Below are positions 6,086 through 13,343 of a stretch of DNA of 54,705 nt, one piece after another (within the stretch, counting starts at the first letter, position 1; every line of letters starts with the position of its first letter). Where the stretch lies: positions 1-54,705 of the forward strand of contig CAIKMQ010000043.1 in NCBI GenBank assembly GCA_903828565.1, read 5' to 3'. The translations under genes were made by a program, and so were the position numbers. The stretch is from an uncultured Leptolinea sp. (lineage in GTDB: Bacteria; Chloroflexota; Anaerolineae; Anaerolineales; Anaerolineaceae). A model generated the notes under the pieces. The model was given only the letters and a program-made list of their open reading frames with translations, was not told the origin of the DNA and made no database searches.

Positions 6086-7405
6086 CTATTCAGCCTTTTG
6101 ATACCGCATTGTAAGACCTTGTGAGACAAATGCCATGCCGAACAGTACAGCGCCAAATTTCAGGAACAGGCTGCCAAGCGGAGAGCCGCCAAACGGGCTA
6201 TTATCGCCCGCGCCAGTTACCGGGATGAGCAGGATCTGATTCGGATCCGCGGTAGCGGAAAGGGTAGCCACAAAGGTGGGGCGTGGAGTTGCCTGGCGTG
6301 CACCAGTCACCGGGATGATTAGCTGGGTGACGGGTCCACCGCCGCCTGTACCACCAGTTTCAGTGGGAAGTGCGCTCGTCGGTTCGCTGGTAGGAGTTTC
6401 CACCGGGCAGGGGCTGGTCTCGCTGGTAGTGCTGCTCAGGCTGTTGGTAGCGCCTTCATGATCCAGCCAGGAAAGCGTCATGGTGTGGTAACCGGTTACA
6501 GTGTAGAAAGTCAGGCTGCTGTTCGCCGGTACCGTGCCGGAACCGGAAGAACCATCGCTCAAACTCCAGGTAAAGGGAACTTCCACCGGGTTGGTATTGG
6601 ATACGGTCCACGCTTGTTCGGTCACCGCGCAGATCCAGTCCAGGCTCAAGCGGGCAAAGGGCACCAGGGTGGGTGTGGCTGTATCGGTCGGTGTCGGGGT
6701 GGGCGTATCTGTAGCCGTAGCGGTTGGTGTCGGTGTGTCGGTTGGTACTTCCGTAGGGACTGCGGTTGCGGTCTGGGTTGCTCCACCGCAGGTAGGATCA
6801 TCCGGACCAGAGATCTCAAAATCACCAGGGTGAAGATCGTGGCCGTTCCAGCCAGAAGCGTCTACTTCCAAAGACACGCCGTTATCCGGGTTGCCTTCCG
6901 GCAGGTGGCAGATCCAGATCTTGCCAGGTTGGGTGGTCGGGGTTGCAGACTCACCGGTTACAGGGATGATTGGTGTTTCGGCTGTAGCAGAAGGATCGAC
7001 CGTTGCTGTTGGTTCGGCCGGGGGATTACAGGCTGTATCTGTGCGCCCGCTGATGATGAAATCACCGGCGTGCCCGCTGTGACCGGTCCAGCTGGCTGCA
7101 TCCACATAAACGGCTGTCCATCCGGCAGGGGTCGCAGGAGGGGCGTGGCAGATCCATATTTTCTCAACATCTCCACCAACTCCTGGTCCACCGGTGGAGG
7201 TTGGAGTACCGGGAGCGCCAGGCACGGTCGTACCACTGGCAGGCTCACTGGTGGCTGTTGCCGGTTTTCCGGGCTCTCCTCCTGCGGCTGCGTATACTGG
7301 CTGCGTGACAAAAGATAGCAACAGCCCAATGATCAGGCTGACCACACCAGCCGCATAGGCAGTGGAGGTCAATTTTCTTAAGGTTTTGTTGTTGAAAGAT
7401 TTCAT
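6086..7405 (-). CDS. Secreted IPVTG-anchored surface protein with repeated Cys/His domains
   Basis: 439 residues. A signal peptide (about 1-40, ending VYAA) is followed by a Pro/Thr/Gly-rich region, two related 45-residue domains starting at KIWICH (82 and 162) and sharing ICHxP, a central GW/GH segment, HxGDF or HPGDF, and a final Cys. A Thr/Pro linker (210-248) and a third Cys-bounded beta domain (about 252-333) come next. The C-terminus has LLIPVTG (392-398), a hydrophobic helix (about 409-430) and RYQK, the architecture of a sortase sorting signal. Two further IPVTG motifs lie internally at 147-151 and 364-368. AGGAG supports the start. The adjoining sortase is the probable processing enzyme. 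The ligand or role is unknown. Confidence 0.85.
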   Translation of the reverse strand: MKSFNNKTLRKLTSTAYAAGVVSLIIGLLLSFVTQPVYAAAGGEPGKPATATSEPASGTTVPGAPGTPTSTGGPGVGGDVEKIWICHAPPATPAGWTAVYVDAASWTGHSGHAGDFIISGRTDTACNPPAEPTATVDPSATAETPIIPVTGESATPTTQPGKIWICHLPEGNPDNGVSLEVDASGWNGHDLHPGDFEISGPDDPTCGGATQTATAVPTEVPTDTPTPTATATDTPTPTPTDTATPTLVPFARLSLDWICAVTEQAWTVSNTNPVEVPFTWSLSDGSSGSGTVPANSSLTFYTVTGYHTMTLSWLDHEGATNSLSSTTSETSPCPVETPTSEPTSALPTETGGTGGGGPVTQLIIPVTGARQATPRPTFVATLSATADPNQILLIPVTGAGDNSPFGGSPLGSLFLKFGAVLFGMAFVSQGLTMRYQKAE

Positions 7406-7430
7406 TTTTCGCTCCTGGAGCAGTATTATT

Positions 7431-7461
7431 AGATTATTTAGATAATCTTTATCTGATTATA
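7431..7461 (-). promoter_or_regulatory. -10 box and AGATTAT/ATAATCT inverted repeat before surface-protein gene
   Basis: On the minus strand TATAAT (7461-7456) is followed by a 7-bp inverted repeat (7431-7437 and 7442-7448, spacer TTAG) between the promoter and the AGGAG of the surface-protein gene. The repeat could be an operator or an mRNA hairpin. No strong -35 is seen. Confidence 0.5.
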
Positions 7462-7535
7462 TGAATCCAGGAATGAAAAGAAACCCGCAATAGCAGGTCG
7501 TATAACTAAAAACTACTCATGTAAGGAATCTGTAA

Positions 7536-8306
7536 CTATTTACCGGGTAAAATGGCTGGAAAATCCCTGCCGGGAAGAGGAAGCACGCTCATTTCCAACT
7601 GGTATGCGTGTGCCAATACTGGTTCTGTAAGTACGTGCTTTGGGTTGCCTTGTTGTTCCAACCTGCCTGCCACCAGAAGCCACACCTCGTCGGCATAGCG
7701 GGTTACCAGGTTCAAATCATGGATGGCTGCCAGCACGGTAAGCCCCTCATTTACGGCCAGCGATTGCAACAGATCGAGGATTTCCACCTGGTAATGAAAA
7801 TCCAGGTGTGTAGTCGGCTCATCCAGCAGCATGATGCCGGCTTGTTGCGCCAGGGCACGGGCAACCAGCACCCGCTGGGCTTCTCCTCCCGATAGTTCTC
7901 CCACCCGCCTATCCGCAAGCCTGGAAACATCCGATCGCTCCATAGCCTGCCGAATGATCTCTTCATCCGTTTTTGAAAACGCACCGAGCCACCCGGTATA
8001 GGCCGTCCGCCCCATGCTAACCACTTCGCGAACCGAAAAAGCACCTGGCAAGCTGCGCGCCTGCGGGATCACGCTGATGCGCTTCGCCCGGGTTTCAACA
8101 GAGTATTGGTGCAGGTCCGTACCATCCAATGTCACCCGCCCGGAGCGCGGCGCCAGTATCCCGGATGCCACCCGGATTAGGCTGGATTTACCGGCACCAT
8201 TCGGGCCGATCAGAGCGGTTACCACCCCTGTTTGCAGGCAGGCGGATATTTCCTGCAGAACCAGGTCTGAGCTATAGCCTGTGCTGACATTCTTAAATTC
8301 CAACAT
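7536..8306 (-). CDS. btuD: Vitamin B12 ABC transporter ATP-binding protein
   Basis: 256 residues of an iron-siderophore/B12-type ABC ATPase that energises import at the inner face of the membrane. Walker A is LIGPNGAGKSS, the signature LSGGEAQRV, Walker B IMLLDEPTTHLD, and the switch His lies in AAIHDLN. I chose the ATG at 8306; the open frame continues to 8846 but that extension is the out-of-frame shadow of the permease gene. It starts 11 bp after the permease stop. Assignment to cobalamin rather than siderophore comes from the riboswitch that heads the operon. Confidence 0.9.
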   Translation of the reverse strand: MLEFKNVSTGYSSDLVLQEISACLQTGVVTALIGPNGAGKSSLIRVASGILAPRSGRVTLDGTDLHQYSVETRAKRISVIPQARSLPGAFSVREVVSMGRTAYTGWLGAFSKTDEEIIRQAMERSDVSRLADRRVGELSGGEAQRVLVARALAQQAGIMLLDEPTTHLDFHYQVEILDLLQSLAVNEGLTVLAAIHDLNLVTRYADEVWLLVAGRLEQQGNPKHVLTEPVLAHAYQLEMSVLPLPGRDFPAILPGK

Positions 8307-8317
8307 CCTGCCTGCCT

Positions 8318-9352
8318 TTACCAGAAAGCCTGGTTCTTCGATCTGCGCAGCACCCAGAGGAAGAAAGGTGCCCCCGCCAGGGCTGTGATGATCCCCAGCG
8401 GTACCTCCTGCGGCGGTATCAACACCCGTGCCAGTACATCCGTAAACAACAACGCGGATATACCAGCCAGGGCTGACAGCGGGATCAAGCGGCGGTGGTC
8501 GGGTCCTGCCGCCATCCGCAGAACGTGCGGAACGATCAGGCCAATGAAGCCGATGATGCCAGAAAAAGCTACCGCTGATGCCGCCGCGAGAGTAGCCCCA
8601 ATGATCACAAGTGTCTTCGCCAGCCGGATGTTCAATCCCACCTGTTGGGCTTGTTCCTCCCCGAACTGAAGTACATTCAGGGCTTTTCCGGATGTGAATA
8701 ACAAAGCCAGGCCCAGGATAGTATAAGGCAGCATGGCCAGCACCGGTCCCCAGCTTGTGGTTGAGACGCCGCCCATCAGCCAGATAATTGCTCGTCGTAA
8801 TTCTCCTTGAGAGCGGATCATTAGAAAAGAGGTGAATGCTGTGCAAAAACTGCCGATTGTTATACCTGCCAGCAGTAAATTGGTGGTCGGCACGGTTTTT
8901 CCGACCCGTGCCAGCAGGTAGACCAGGGCAACCGTCAAAGAGCCTCCCAAGAATGCTGCCAAAGGCACTGAAAAGAAGCCGGCAGTAGTGGTCGGCCAGT
9001 GGTAGCTCATCGCCAGGACAGCCCCCAGCCCTGCCCCGGATGCCACCCCGATCAGGTAGGGGTCTGCCAGTGGATTCCGGAACAATCCCTGATAGGCAGC
9101 ACCGCTGCCAGCCAGGGATGCCCCGGTCAGACCGATCAGAATGGTGCGCGGAAACCGCAGGTCAAACAGGATCGTTTCGAATGAGGAAGGCCAATCCACC
9201 GGCACAGCCAGAAATGGCAGCCGGTGGAAGAGGGCCTTAACCACTGTTCCCAGGGGAATATTGACAGAACCTACAGCCAGGCTGATGCAGGCCGCCAGTA
9301 TCGCCAGGGCAGCCAGCAACCAAACAACGGGCAGGTTCCGTTTTACGCGCAT
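8318..9352 (-). CDS. btuC: Vitamin B12 ABC transporter permease
   Basis: 344 residues of a FecCD/BtuC-type permease with about ten membrane helices. Family hallmarks are GASLAGSGAAYQGLFRNPLA, LLLAGITIGSFCTA and the late IGFIGLIVPHVLRM segment. The ATG at 9352 (MRVKRNLP) is preferred over one at 9394, which would overlap the upstream gene; the preferred start lies 4 bp after the btuF stop. It forms the translocation channel with BtuD and receives substrate from BtuF. Confidence 0.9.
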   Translation of the reverse strand: MRVKRNLPVVWLLAALAILAACISLAVGSVNIPLGTVVKALFHRLPFLAVPVDWPSSFETILFDLRFPRTILIGLTGASLAGSGAAYQGLFRNPLADPYLIGVASGAGLGAVLAMSYHWPTTTAGFFSVPLAAFLGGSLTVALVYLLARVGKTVPTTNLLLAGITIGSFCTAFTSFLMIRSQGELRRAIIWLMGGVSTTSWGPVLAMLPYTILGLALLFTSGKALNVLQFGEEQAQQVGLNIRLAKTLVIIGATLAAASAVAFSGIIGFIGLIVPHVLRMAAGPDHRRLIPLSALAGISALLFTDVLARVLIPPQEVPLGIITALAGAPFFLWVLRRSKNQAFW

Positions 9353-9356
9353 CAGA

Positions 9357-10268
9357 TCACTGCCCCAACAGGATGACGATCTGTTCCAGTCCATCTACCA
9401 GGCGCGGGCCGGGTCGGCTGACGAGGTTGTCATCAAATGTGTAAACCCGGCCATTCACGACCGCGGAAAGGCTTTCCCACCCTGGGCGGGTTGCCAGGCT
9501 CACCACAGTAACACCATAGGCTGCATCGCCCAGCAAAATGATATCCGGATCTGCCAGCACGAGTGCTTCCTGGCTTAGCTGCAGGTAGCCAGCCCCGGCG
9601 GAAGAAGCCACATTCACACCACCTGCCTGGGTAATCAGTTCATCAATGAAAGTACTGCTGCCGACCGTCCATGGTTTTGCCGGATCCGAAGCCCCATCCA
9701 GTTCATAGAAGATCTTCACTGGCTGCGTACGATCCACAGTTGCGACAGCAGCTTCGATGCGCTTCTGCAGGCCTGTCACGAGCACATCCGCTTCAGAAGT
9801 ATGCCCGGTCAACATCCCCACGGTGCGGATATTCTCCAAAACCCCAGACACATCAACGGGGTTTGGCAGGTAGTAAACGGTCAACCCCATATCCGCCATA
9901 GATTGAATCAATTCAGGTGAATTTAGCTCGGAAGCGAGTACCAGGTCCGGTTGCAGGGCAGCGATCTGTTCCAGGCTGAACTTGCCCATGGATCCGCCAA
10001 CAGAAGGCAATACCAATGCATCTACCGGGTAATCTGAAAATTCATCCCGGCCAATCACCTGTGCCCCGGCACCTACCGCAAAGAGCAATTCGGTGTTGGA
10101 TGGAGCCAGAGATACGATCCGTGCAGGAATATCAGGCAGCGTGATTTCCCTGCCCAGCCCATCTACAAAAGACTGGTCTGAAGGCGGCTGCGGGGTGCTT
10201 GCCGGAGCGCATGCCGCCAACAGGCTGATGAGCAACAATATGGCCAGAAGTTTGATGATTTGTTTCAT
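9357..10268 (-). CDS. btuF: Cobalamin-binding lipoprotein
   Basis: 303 residues. A lipoprotein signal (LLISLLAACAP, lipobox LAAC) is followed by a class III periplasmic-binding fold: IPARIVSLAPSNTELLFAVG, the VGRDEFSDYP-like segment (here IGRDEFSDYP), LQPDLVLAS and the WESLSAV..GRVYTFDDNLVSRPGPR C-terminal part. These match BtuF-like corrinoid-binding proteins. It is the first gene after a cobalamin riboswitch and its intrinsic terminator, so expression should fall when B12 is plentiful. Confidence 0.9.
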   Translation of the reverse strand: MKQIIKLLAILLLISLLAACAPASTPQPPSDQSFVDGLGREITLPDIPARIVSLAPSNTELLFAVGAGAQVIGRDEFSDYPVDALVLPSVGGSMGKFSLEQIAALQPDLVLASELNSPELIQSMADMGLTVYYLPNPVDVSGVLENIRTVGMLTGHTSEADVLVTGLQKRIEAAVATVDRTQPVKIFYELDGASDPAKPWTVGSSTFIDELITQAGGVNVASSAGAGYLQLSQEALVLADPDIILLGDAAYGVTVVSLATRPGWESLSAVVNGRVYTFDDNLVSRPGPRLVDGLEQIVILLGQ

Positions 10269-10300
10269 TTGTTCTCTCCCAGGTTAAAAGTGATGATTAA

Positions 10301-10327
10301 AGAAAAAACCTGTTTCGCAACAGGTTT
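10301..10327 (-). terminator. Riboswitch expression-platform terminator
   Basis: AACCTGTT/AACAGGTT (loop GCGA on the minus strand) is followed by a run of T residues. It sits between the riboswitch aptamer and btuF, the usual place for ligand-controlled termination. Confidence 0.88.
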
Positions 10328-10329
10328 GG

Positions 10330-10512
10330 TTTTGGATGACGTGCTTCCACCTCCTTTTCGCGAGATCGTGGGAACGCAGACCTGGCGGGCGACCTGACTC
10401 GGAGAAACTCCTTACAGTTGCGCGACAGTGTTGGACTAGGCAAGAAACCGCACCAACTTCGCCTTTCAGCCTTCCCTTCCGTGGGTTAAGGCACCGGGCC
10501 TGCTCTATTCAA
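10330..10512 (-). ncRNA. Cobalamin riboswitch
   Basis: The minus strand shows the ordered conserved blocks of the cobalamin aptamer: GGTGCCTTAACCCACGGAAG followed by GGGAAGGC, GTTGGTGCGG, CGCGCAACTGTAAGG and the B12-box-like GAGTCAGGTCGCCCGCC, then GTTCCCACG. A promoter precedes it and a terminator hairpin follows it, ahead of a BtuF-like gene. Boundaries are approximate because I cannot run a covariance model. Confidence 0.92.
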
Positions 10513-10522
10513 TTGTTTCTTT

Positions 10523-10551
10523 ATTGTACTTGGATGACCTGCTGGAGTCAA
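10523..10551 (-). promoter_or_regulatory. Promoter of the B12 uptake operon
   Basis: TTGACT (10551-10546) and TACAAT (10528-10523) lie 17 bp apart on the minus strand, placing the start site just upstream of the riboswitch. Confidence 0.85.
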
Positions 10552-10597
10552 TCAAAAGCCAGAATCACCGGATGGTTGAACGTGAAATATTGAAAGG

Positions 10598-11077
10598 TTA
10601 ATCCTCGTGCCATGCCACCTGTGTCAACGCCTGGATGGTCTTCCGCAGCCGAGCCATGCGCGTCTCATGTTTCTTGGCCTCTTCTAGAGCTTTCACATAC
10701 TCCTTTTGGTGGGAATAGGAAAGCTTCTTCCAATTCTTAAAAGCCTGCGGATTCTCTTTCAGAGCTGCGGCAAGATCCTCTGGTAAGGTGATCACCCGCG
10801 GAGAGTCATCAACCTGCATCACCACATCCACAATGTCTCCGGCTTTAATCCCGATGGCATCGCGCGTGTCCCGGTTCACACCCAAATAATGCACTCCCCC
10901 ATAAGGAAAGATTGAACTGTGGAATTCATGCCCATTCAGTGTCCCTGTGACCATGACACGCCCGCGGGCTCCAAAGACCGTATATATATCCATTGGGACC
11001 GCAATGAATGTCGCCGAGCTGTCCGGTTGGCGTGTGAGTGTGGCAGTAAATCTCAATTCTGCGGTTTTTTCTTCCAT
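10598..11077 (-). CDS. DUF1905 / YdeI-OmpD-associated domain protein
   Basis: 159 residues in two parts. Residues about 5-95 (FTATLTRQPDSSATFIAVP, VMVTGTLNGHEF, HYLGVNRDTRDAIGIKAGD) form a DUF1905 beta-barrel. The C-terminal helical part (LPEDLAAALKENPQAFKNW, LSYSHQKEYVKALEEAKK) is the OmdA/YdeI type that often accompanies it. No enzymatic role is established for the family. It is a lone cytoplasmic gene ending 47 bp from the B12 operon promoter. A TATAAT at 11111-11106 (minus) may be its -10 box. Confidence 0.85.
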   Translation of the reverse strand: MEEKTAELRFTATLTRQPDSSATFIAVPMDIYTVFGARGRVMVTGTLNGHEFHSSIFPYGGVHYLGVNRDTRDAIGIKAGDIVDVVMQVDDSPRVITLPEDLAAALKENPQAFKNWKKLSYSHQKEYVKALEEAKKHETRMARLRKTIQALTQVAWHED

Positions 11078-11209
11078 AGTGATCGCTAAACAATTTCTCT
11101 TATTTATTATACATCTCCAAACACCAGCCCTTTCCGAGAGGTACGCGATGCGTAGTTTGGCATGATTCTAGCAACAAATCCGAATGTAAGTTCAACAGGA
11201 GCCTTGTTT

Positions 11210-12619
11210 ATGAAAACACCCGCCTTTCGTGTGATTGCCCTCTTTCTGCTCTCTCTAACTGTATGGATGCTGCCAGCGGGATCAGTTCTTGCTGCTTCAC
11301 CCGCGTACACCACCAGCATTACCTACCAGAACATTGGCAGTGATGTTGCCCATGTGACGATCACCTACATCCCGGATGGAAGTTCAGACCCTGTTGCTCT
11401 GACTCAGCCCGACCTTCCTATCGGTGCCAGCCAGACGGTGATCCTTTCCAACCTGGATCCCTCCACAGCCAGCACTCGCGGATCCGTCAGGATAAAATCG
11501 GATGTCGAGATCGCTATTCTCGCCAGCCAGGTACCAGTCAATACCACTGTCATTGGCCGTGGCATGAGTGCTGCCTCTCAAGCCGGATCCTCTCAATCCT
11601 GGCTGCCCAATCTGTCAAAAGCTGCCGGTGTCACCACGGTACTTGCTTTACAAAATCAGGATGCCGTCCCCGCGGATCTCAAAGTTACTTTTTATGGCGG
11701 AACTAGCCCGGTGGTTGTGGATAAGCTGGCAATCCCCGCTGGCGCTTCCACTTATCTAGATTTAGCAGATATTTCCGCATTGGGAACAAGTTTCAATGGT
11801 ACTGCGCTGATTCAATCTACACAGACCGGCACGTCCAGCCCTGGCCGGGTGAGTGGAGTCTCTCTCATCTCTACAGGCATTTCCACTGAAGTGTACGCAA
11901 CCGAAAGTATCGCATCCGGCGGTAATACACTATACATGCCATTGGCTTTATGCTATGGAATGGGAGGGATGTCCACCACCTATTATGTCTTCAATACAGA
12001 TGCTTCCAAGCCTGCAACTGTTTCAGTGGCATATAGCAATGGAAAGACCGACACAGCAAGCATCGCTGCGCTCAGCGGACGGTCCTTCAATGCCTGCTCG
12101 CCATCCGGTGTGCTTTCAGGGTATTCAGGCTCTGCGGTCATCTCTTCCAACGGTCCGGGCATCCTGGCAGTAGGCAGGATCAAGCTGCTTGGTATGGCAG
12201 CCACCTTTGTAGGACAATCGAGTGGCACTTCCAGGCTCGCCCTGCCGTCAGCTCTCTACTCCACAGCCGGTTACTCCAGCGGACAGAAATACCGCACCCA
12301 GGTGATCGTGATGAATTTGGGTTCTAATCTTGCCGCCGGTGCTGTGAAGGCAAAGTTTTATGGGAAAGACGGCGCCTTGATTGGCACCTACACATTCCCC
12401 GCCTTTGCCGCAAATAGCCGGCAGGATGTTAATGCCACCAAACTGGGCTCATCTGGTGCCGAATTTGGCTACTATAGCGACGGCAGTTCCGGCGGAAGTA
12501 TGGTGATTGAAGGCCCGGCAGGCAGCTCACTGATGGCGCTCGCCTGGCAGACACGCGTTGCCGGCAGCGGGACGTATGCAGGCGATGCCTACAACGCGAT
12601 CCCCGTCATCAGTCAATAA
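11210..12619 (+). CDS. Secreted protein of unknown function with Ser/Gly-rich beta repeats
   Basis: 469 residues. I chose the ATG at 11210 because AGGAG lies just upstream and it begins a classic signal peptide (MKTPAFRVIALFLLSLTVWM, cleavage near VLAAS). The mature part shows repeated immunoglobulin-like strand patterns: IGSDVAHVTITYIPDGSS, NQDAVPADLKVTFYGG, NTDASKPATVSVAYSNG and LGSNLAAGAVKAKFYGKDG. Each looks like a copy of one domain of about 100-110 residues, suggesting four related domains. There is no membrane anchor or sorting signal at the C-terminus, so it is probably released or wall-associated. An intrinsic terminator follows. No known family is recognised. Confidence 0.8.
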   Translation: MKTPAFRVIALFLLSLTVWMLPAGSVLAASPAYTTSITYQNIGSDVAHVTITYIPDGSSDPVALTQPDLPIGASQTVILSNLDPSTASTRGSVRIKSDVEIAILASQVPVNTTVIGRGMSAASQAGSSQSWLPNLSKAAGVTTVLALQNQDAVPADLKVTFYGGTSPVVVDKLAIPAGASTYLDLADISALGTSFNGTALIQSTQTGTSSPGRVSGVSLISTGISTEVYATESIASGGNTLYMPLALCYGMGGMSTTYYVFNTDASKPATVSVAYSNGKTDTASIAALSGRSFNACSPSGVLSGYSGSAVISSNGPGILAVGRIKLLGMAATFVGQSSGTSRLALPSALYSTAGYSSGQKYRTQVIVMNLGSNLAAGAVKAKFYGKDGALIGTYTFPAFAANSRQDVNATKLGSSGAEFGYYSDGSSGGSMVIEGPAGSSLMALAWQTRVAGSGTYAGDAYNAIPVISQ

Positions 12620-12634
12620 AGATCTACTTAACTC

Positions 12635-12663
12635 AAAAAAACCGCCCAGTCGGGCGGTTTTTC
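12635..12663. terminator. Bidirectional terminator
   Basis: CCGCCC-AGTC-GGGCGG is flanked by A7 on the left and T5 on the right, serving both the secreted-protein gene (plus) and mntP (minus). Confidence 0.92.
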
Positions 12664-12666
12664 TTA

Positions 12667-13227
12667 TTATGCCCCCAGGTGTTCCACAAGGATGCGGATA
12701 CCTATCCCTACCAGTACCAGCCCTCCAACGACCTCCATCCGGCTGCCCAATTTTTCACCCAGCTTCCGCCCAAAAACCAGCCCAAACAAGGATAAGCCAA
12801 AAGTGATGATCGTGATCAATGTGACAGCCCGCCAGATGGGAGTCTCGATAAAAGCCAGGCTCAGGCCAACAGCTGCAGCATCAATACTGGTGGCAACGCT
12901 CAGCATCACCATCATTCCTCCCCGTGTCGGGTCGGCTGGATGTTTTTCAGATGAACCTCCGAATCCAGATCGGATCATATTGATCCCAACAAAAAACAAA
13001 AGCCCGAATGCAATCCAGTGATCAACGCTGGCGATCCATTGAGAGATGGTACTCCCTGCAAGCCAACCCAGCAAGGTCATTAATCCCTGAAAGAGGCCAA
13101 AGTGGAAAGCCAGGCGATACATCGAACGGCGATCCGGCCGTGTGCTGCCCGTGCCAACTCCCAGAGAGACGGCAAACGCATCCATAGCCAGACCGAAAGC
13201 AATGAAGACAGTTGTGAGGATATCCAT
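12667..13227 (-). CDS. mntP: Manganese efflux pump MntP
   Basis: 186 residues, the normal family length, with six membrane helices in two homologous halves. Signature segments are GLAMDAFAVSLGVG and TSIDAAAVGLSLAF, each with the conserved acidic residue in the membrane. It exports Mn(II). I chose the ATG at 13227 (MDILTTVF); the longer frame from 13323 adds an unrelated tail. An extended -10 box lies so close that the mRNA would be almost leaderless. No yybP-ykoY manganese riboswitch is visible in the 116 bp upstream. Confidence 0.93.
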   Translation of the reverse strand: MDILTTVFIAFGLAMDAFAVSLGVGTGSTRPDRRSMYRLAFHFGLFQGLMTLLGWLAGSTISQWIASVDHWIAFGLLFFVGINMIRSGFGGSSEKHPADPTRGGMMVMLSVATSIDAAAVGLSLAFIETPIWRAVTLITIITFGLSLFGLVFGRKLGEKLGSRMEVVGGLVLVGIGIRILVEHLGA

Positions 13228-13236
13228 TATCGTAAG

Positions 13237-13245
13237 ATTATACCA
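13237..13245 (-). promoter_or_regulatory. Extended -10 promoter of mntP
   Basis: TGGTATAAT on the minus strand ends 9 bp before the mntP ATG, predicting a leader of only about 3 nt. Confidence 0.6.
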
Positions 13246-13343
13246 AGCCTGCGATGCAGTATACTTTGGGAGGATAATGCAGAAATGGCAGGCTCCGGGA
13301 TATTGCGATAAAATCTCTACCAATACGTTTTCAAGGGAACCTC

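Noticed and set aside
6458-7318. 286-codon plus-strand frame antisense to the IPVTG protein
   Set aside because: Gly/Cys/Arg-rich low-complexity product arising opposite Thr/Pro-rich codons; the minus-strand gene has a signal peptide, domains and RBS.
7536-8846. Longer btuD start at 8846
   Set aside because: The additional 180 codons lie out of frame inside the permease gene and encode no known domain; ATG 8306 starts a standard ABC ATPase.
13228-13343. Manganese (yybP-ykoY) riboswitch before mntP
   Set aside because: The predicted transcript has almost no leader and the conserved riboswitch motifs are absent.
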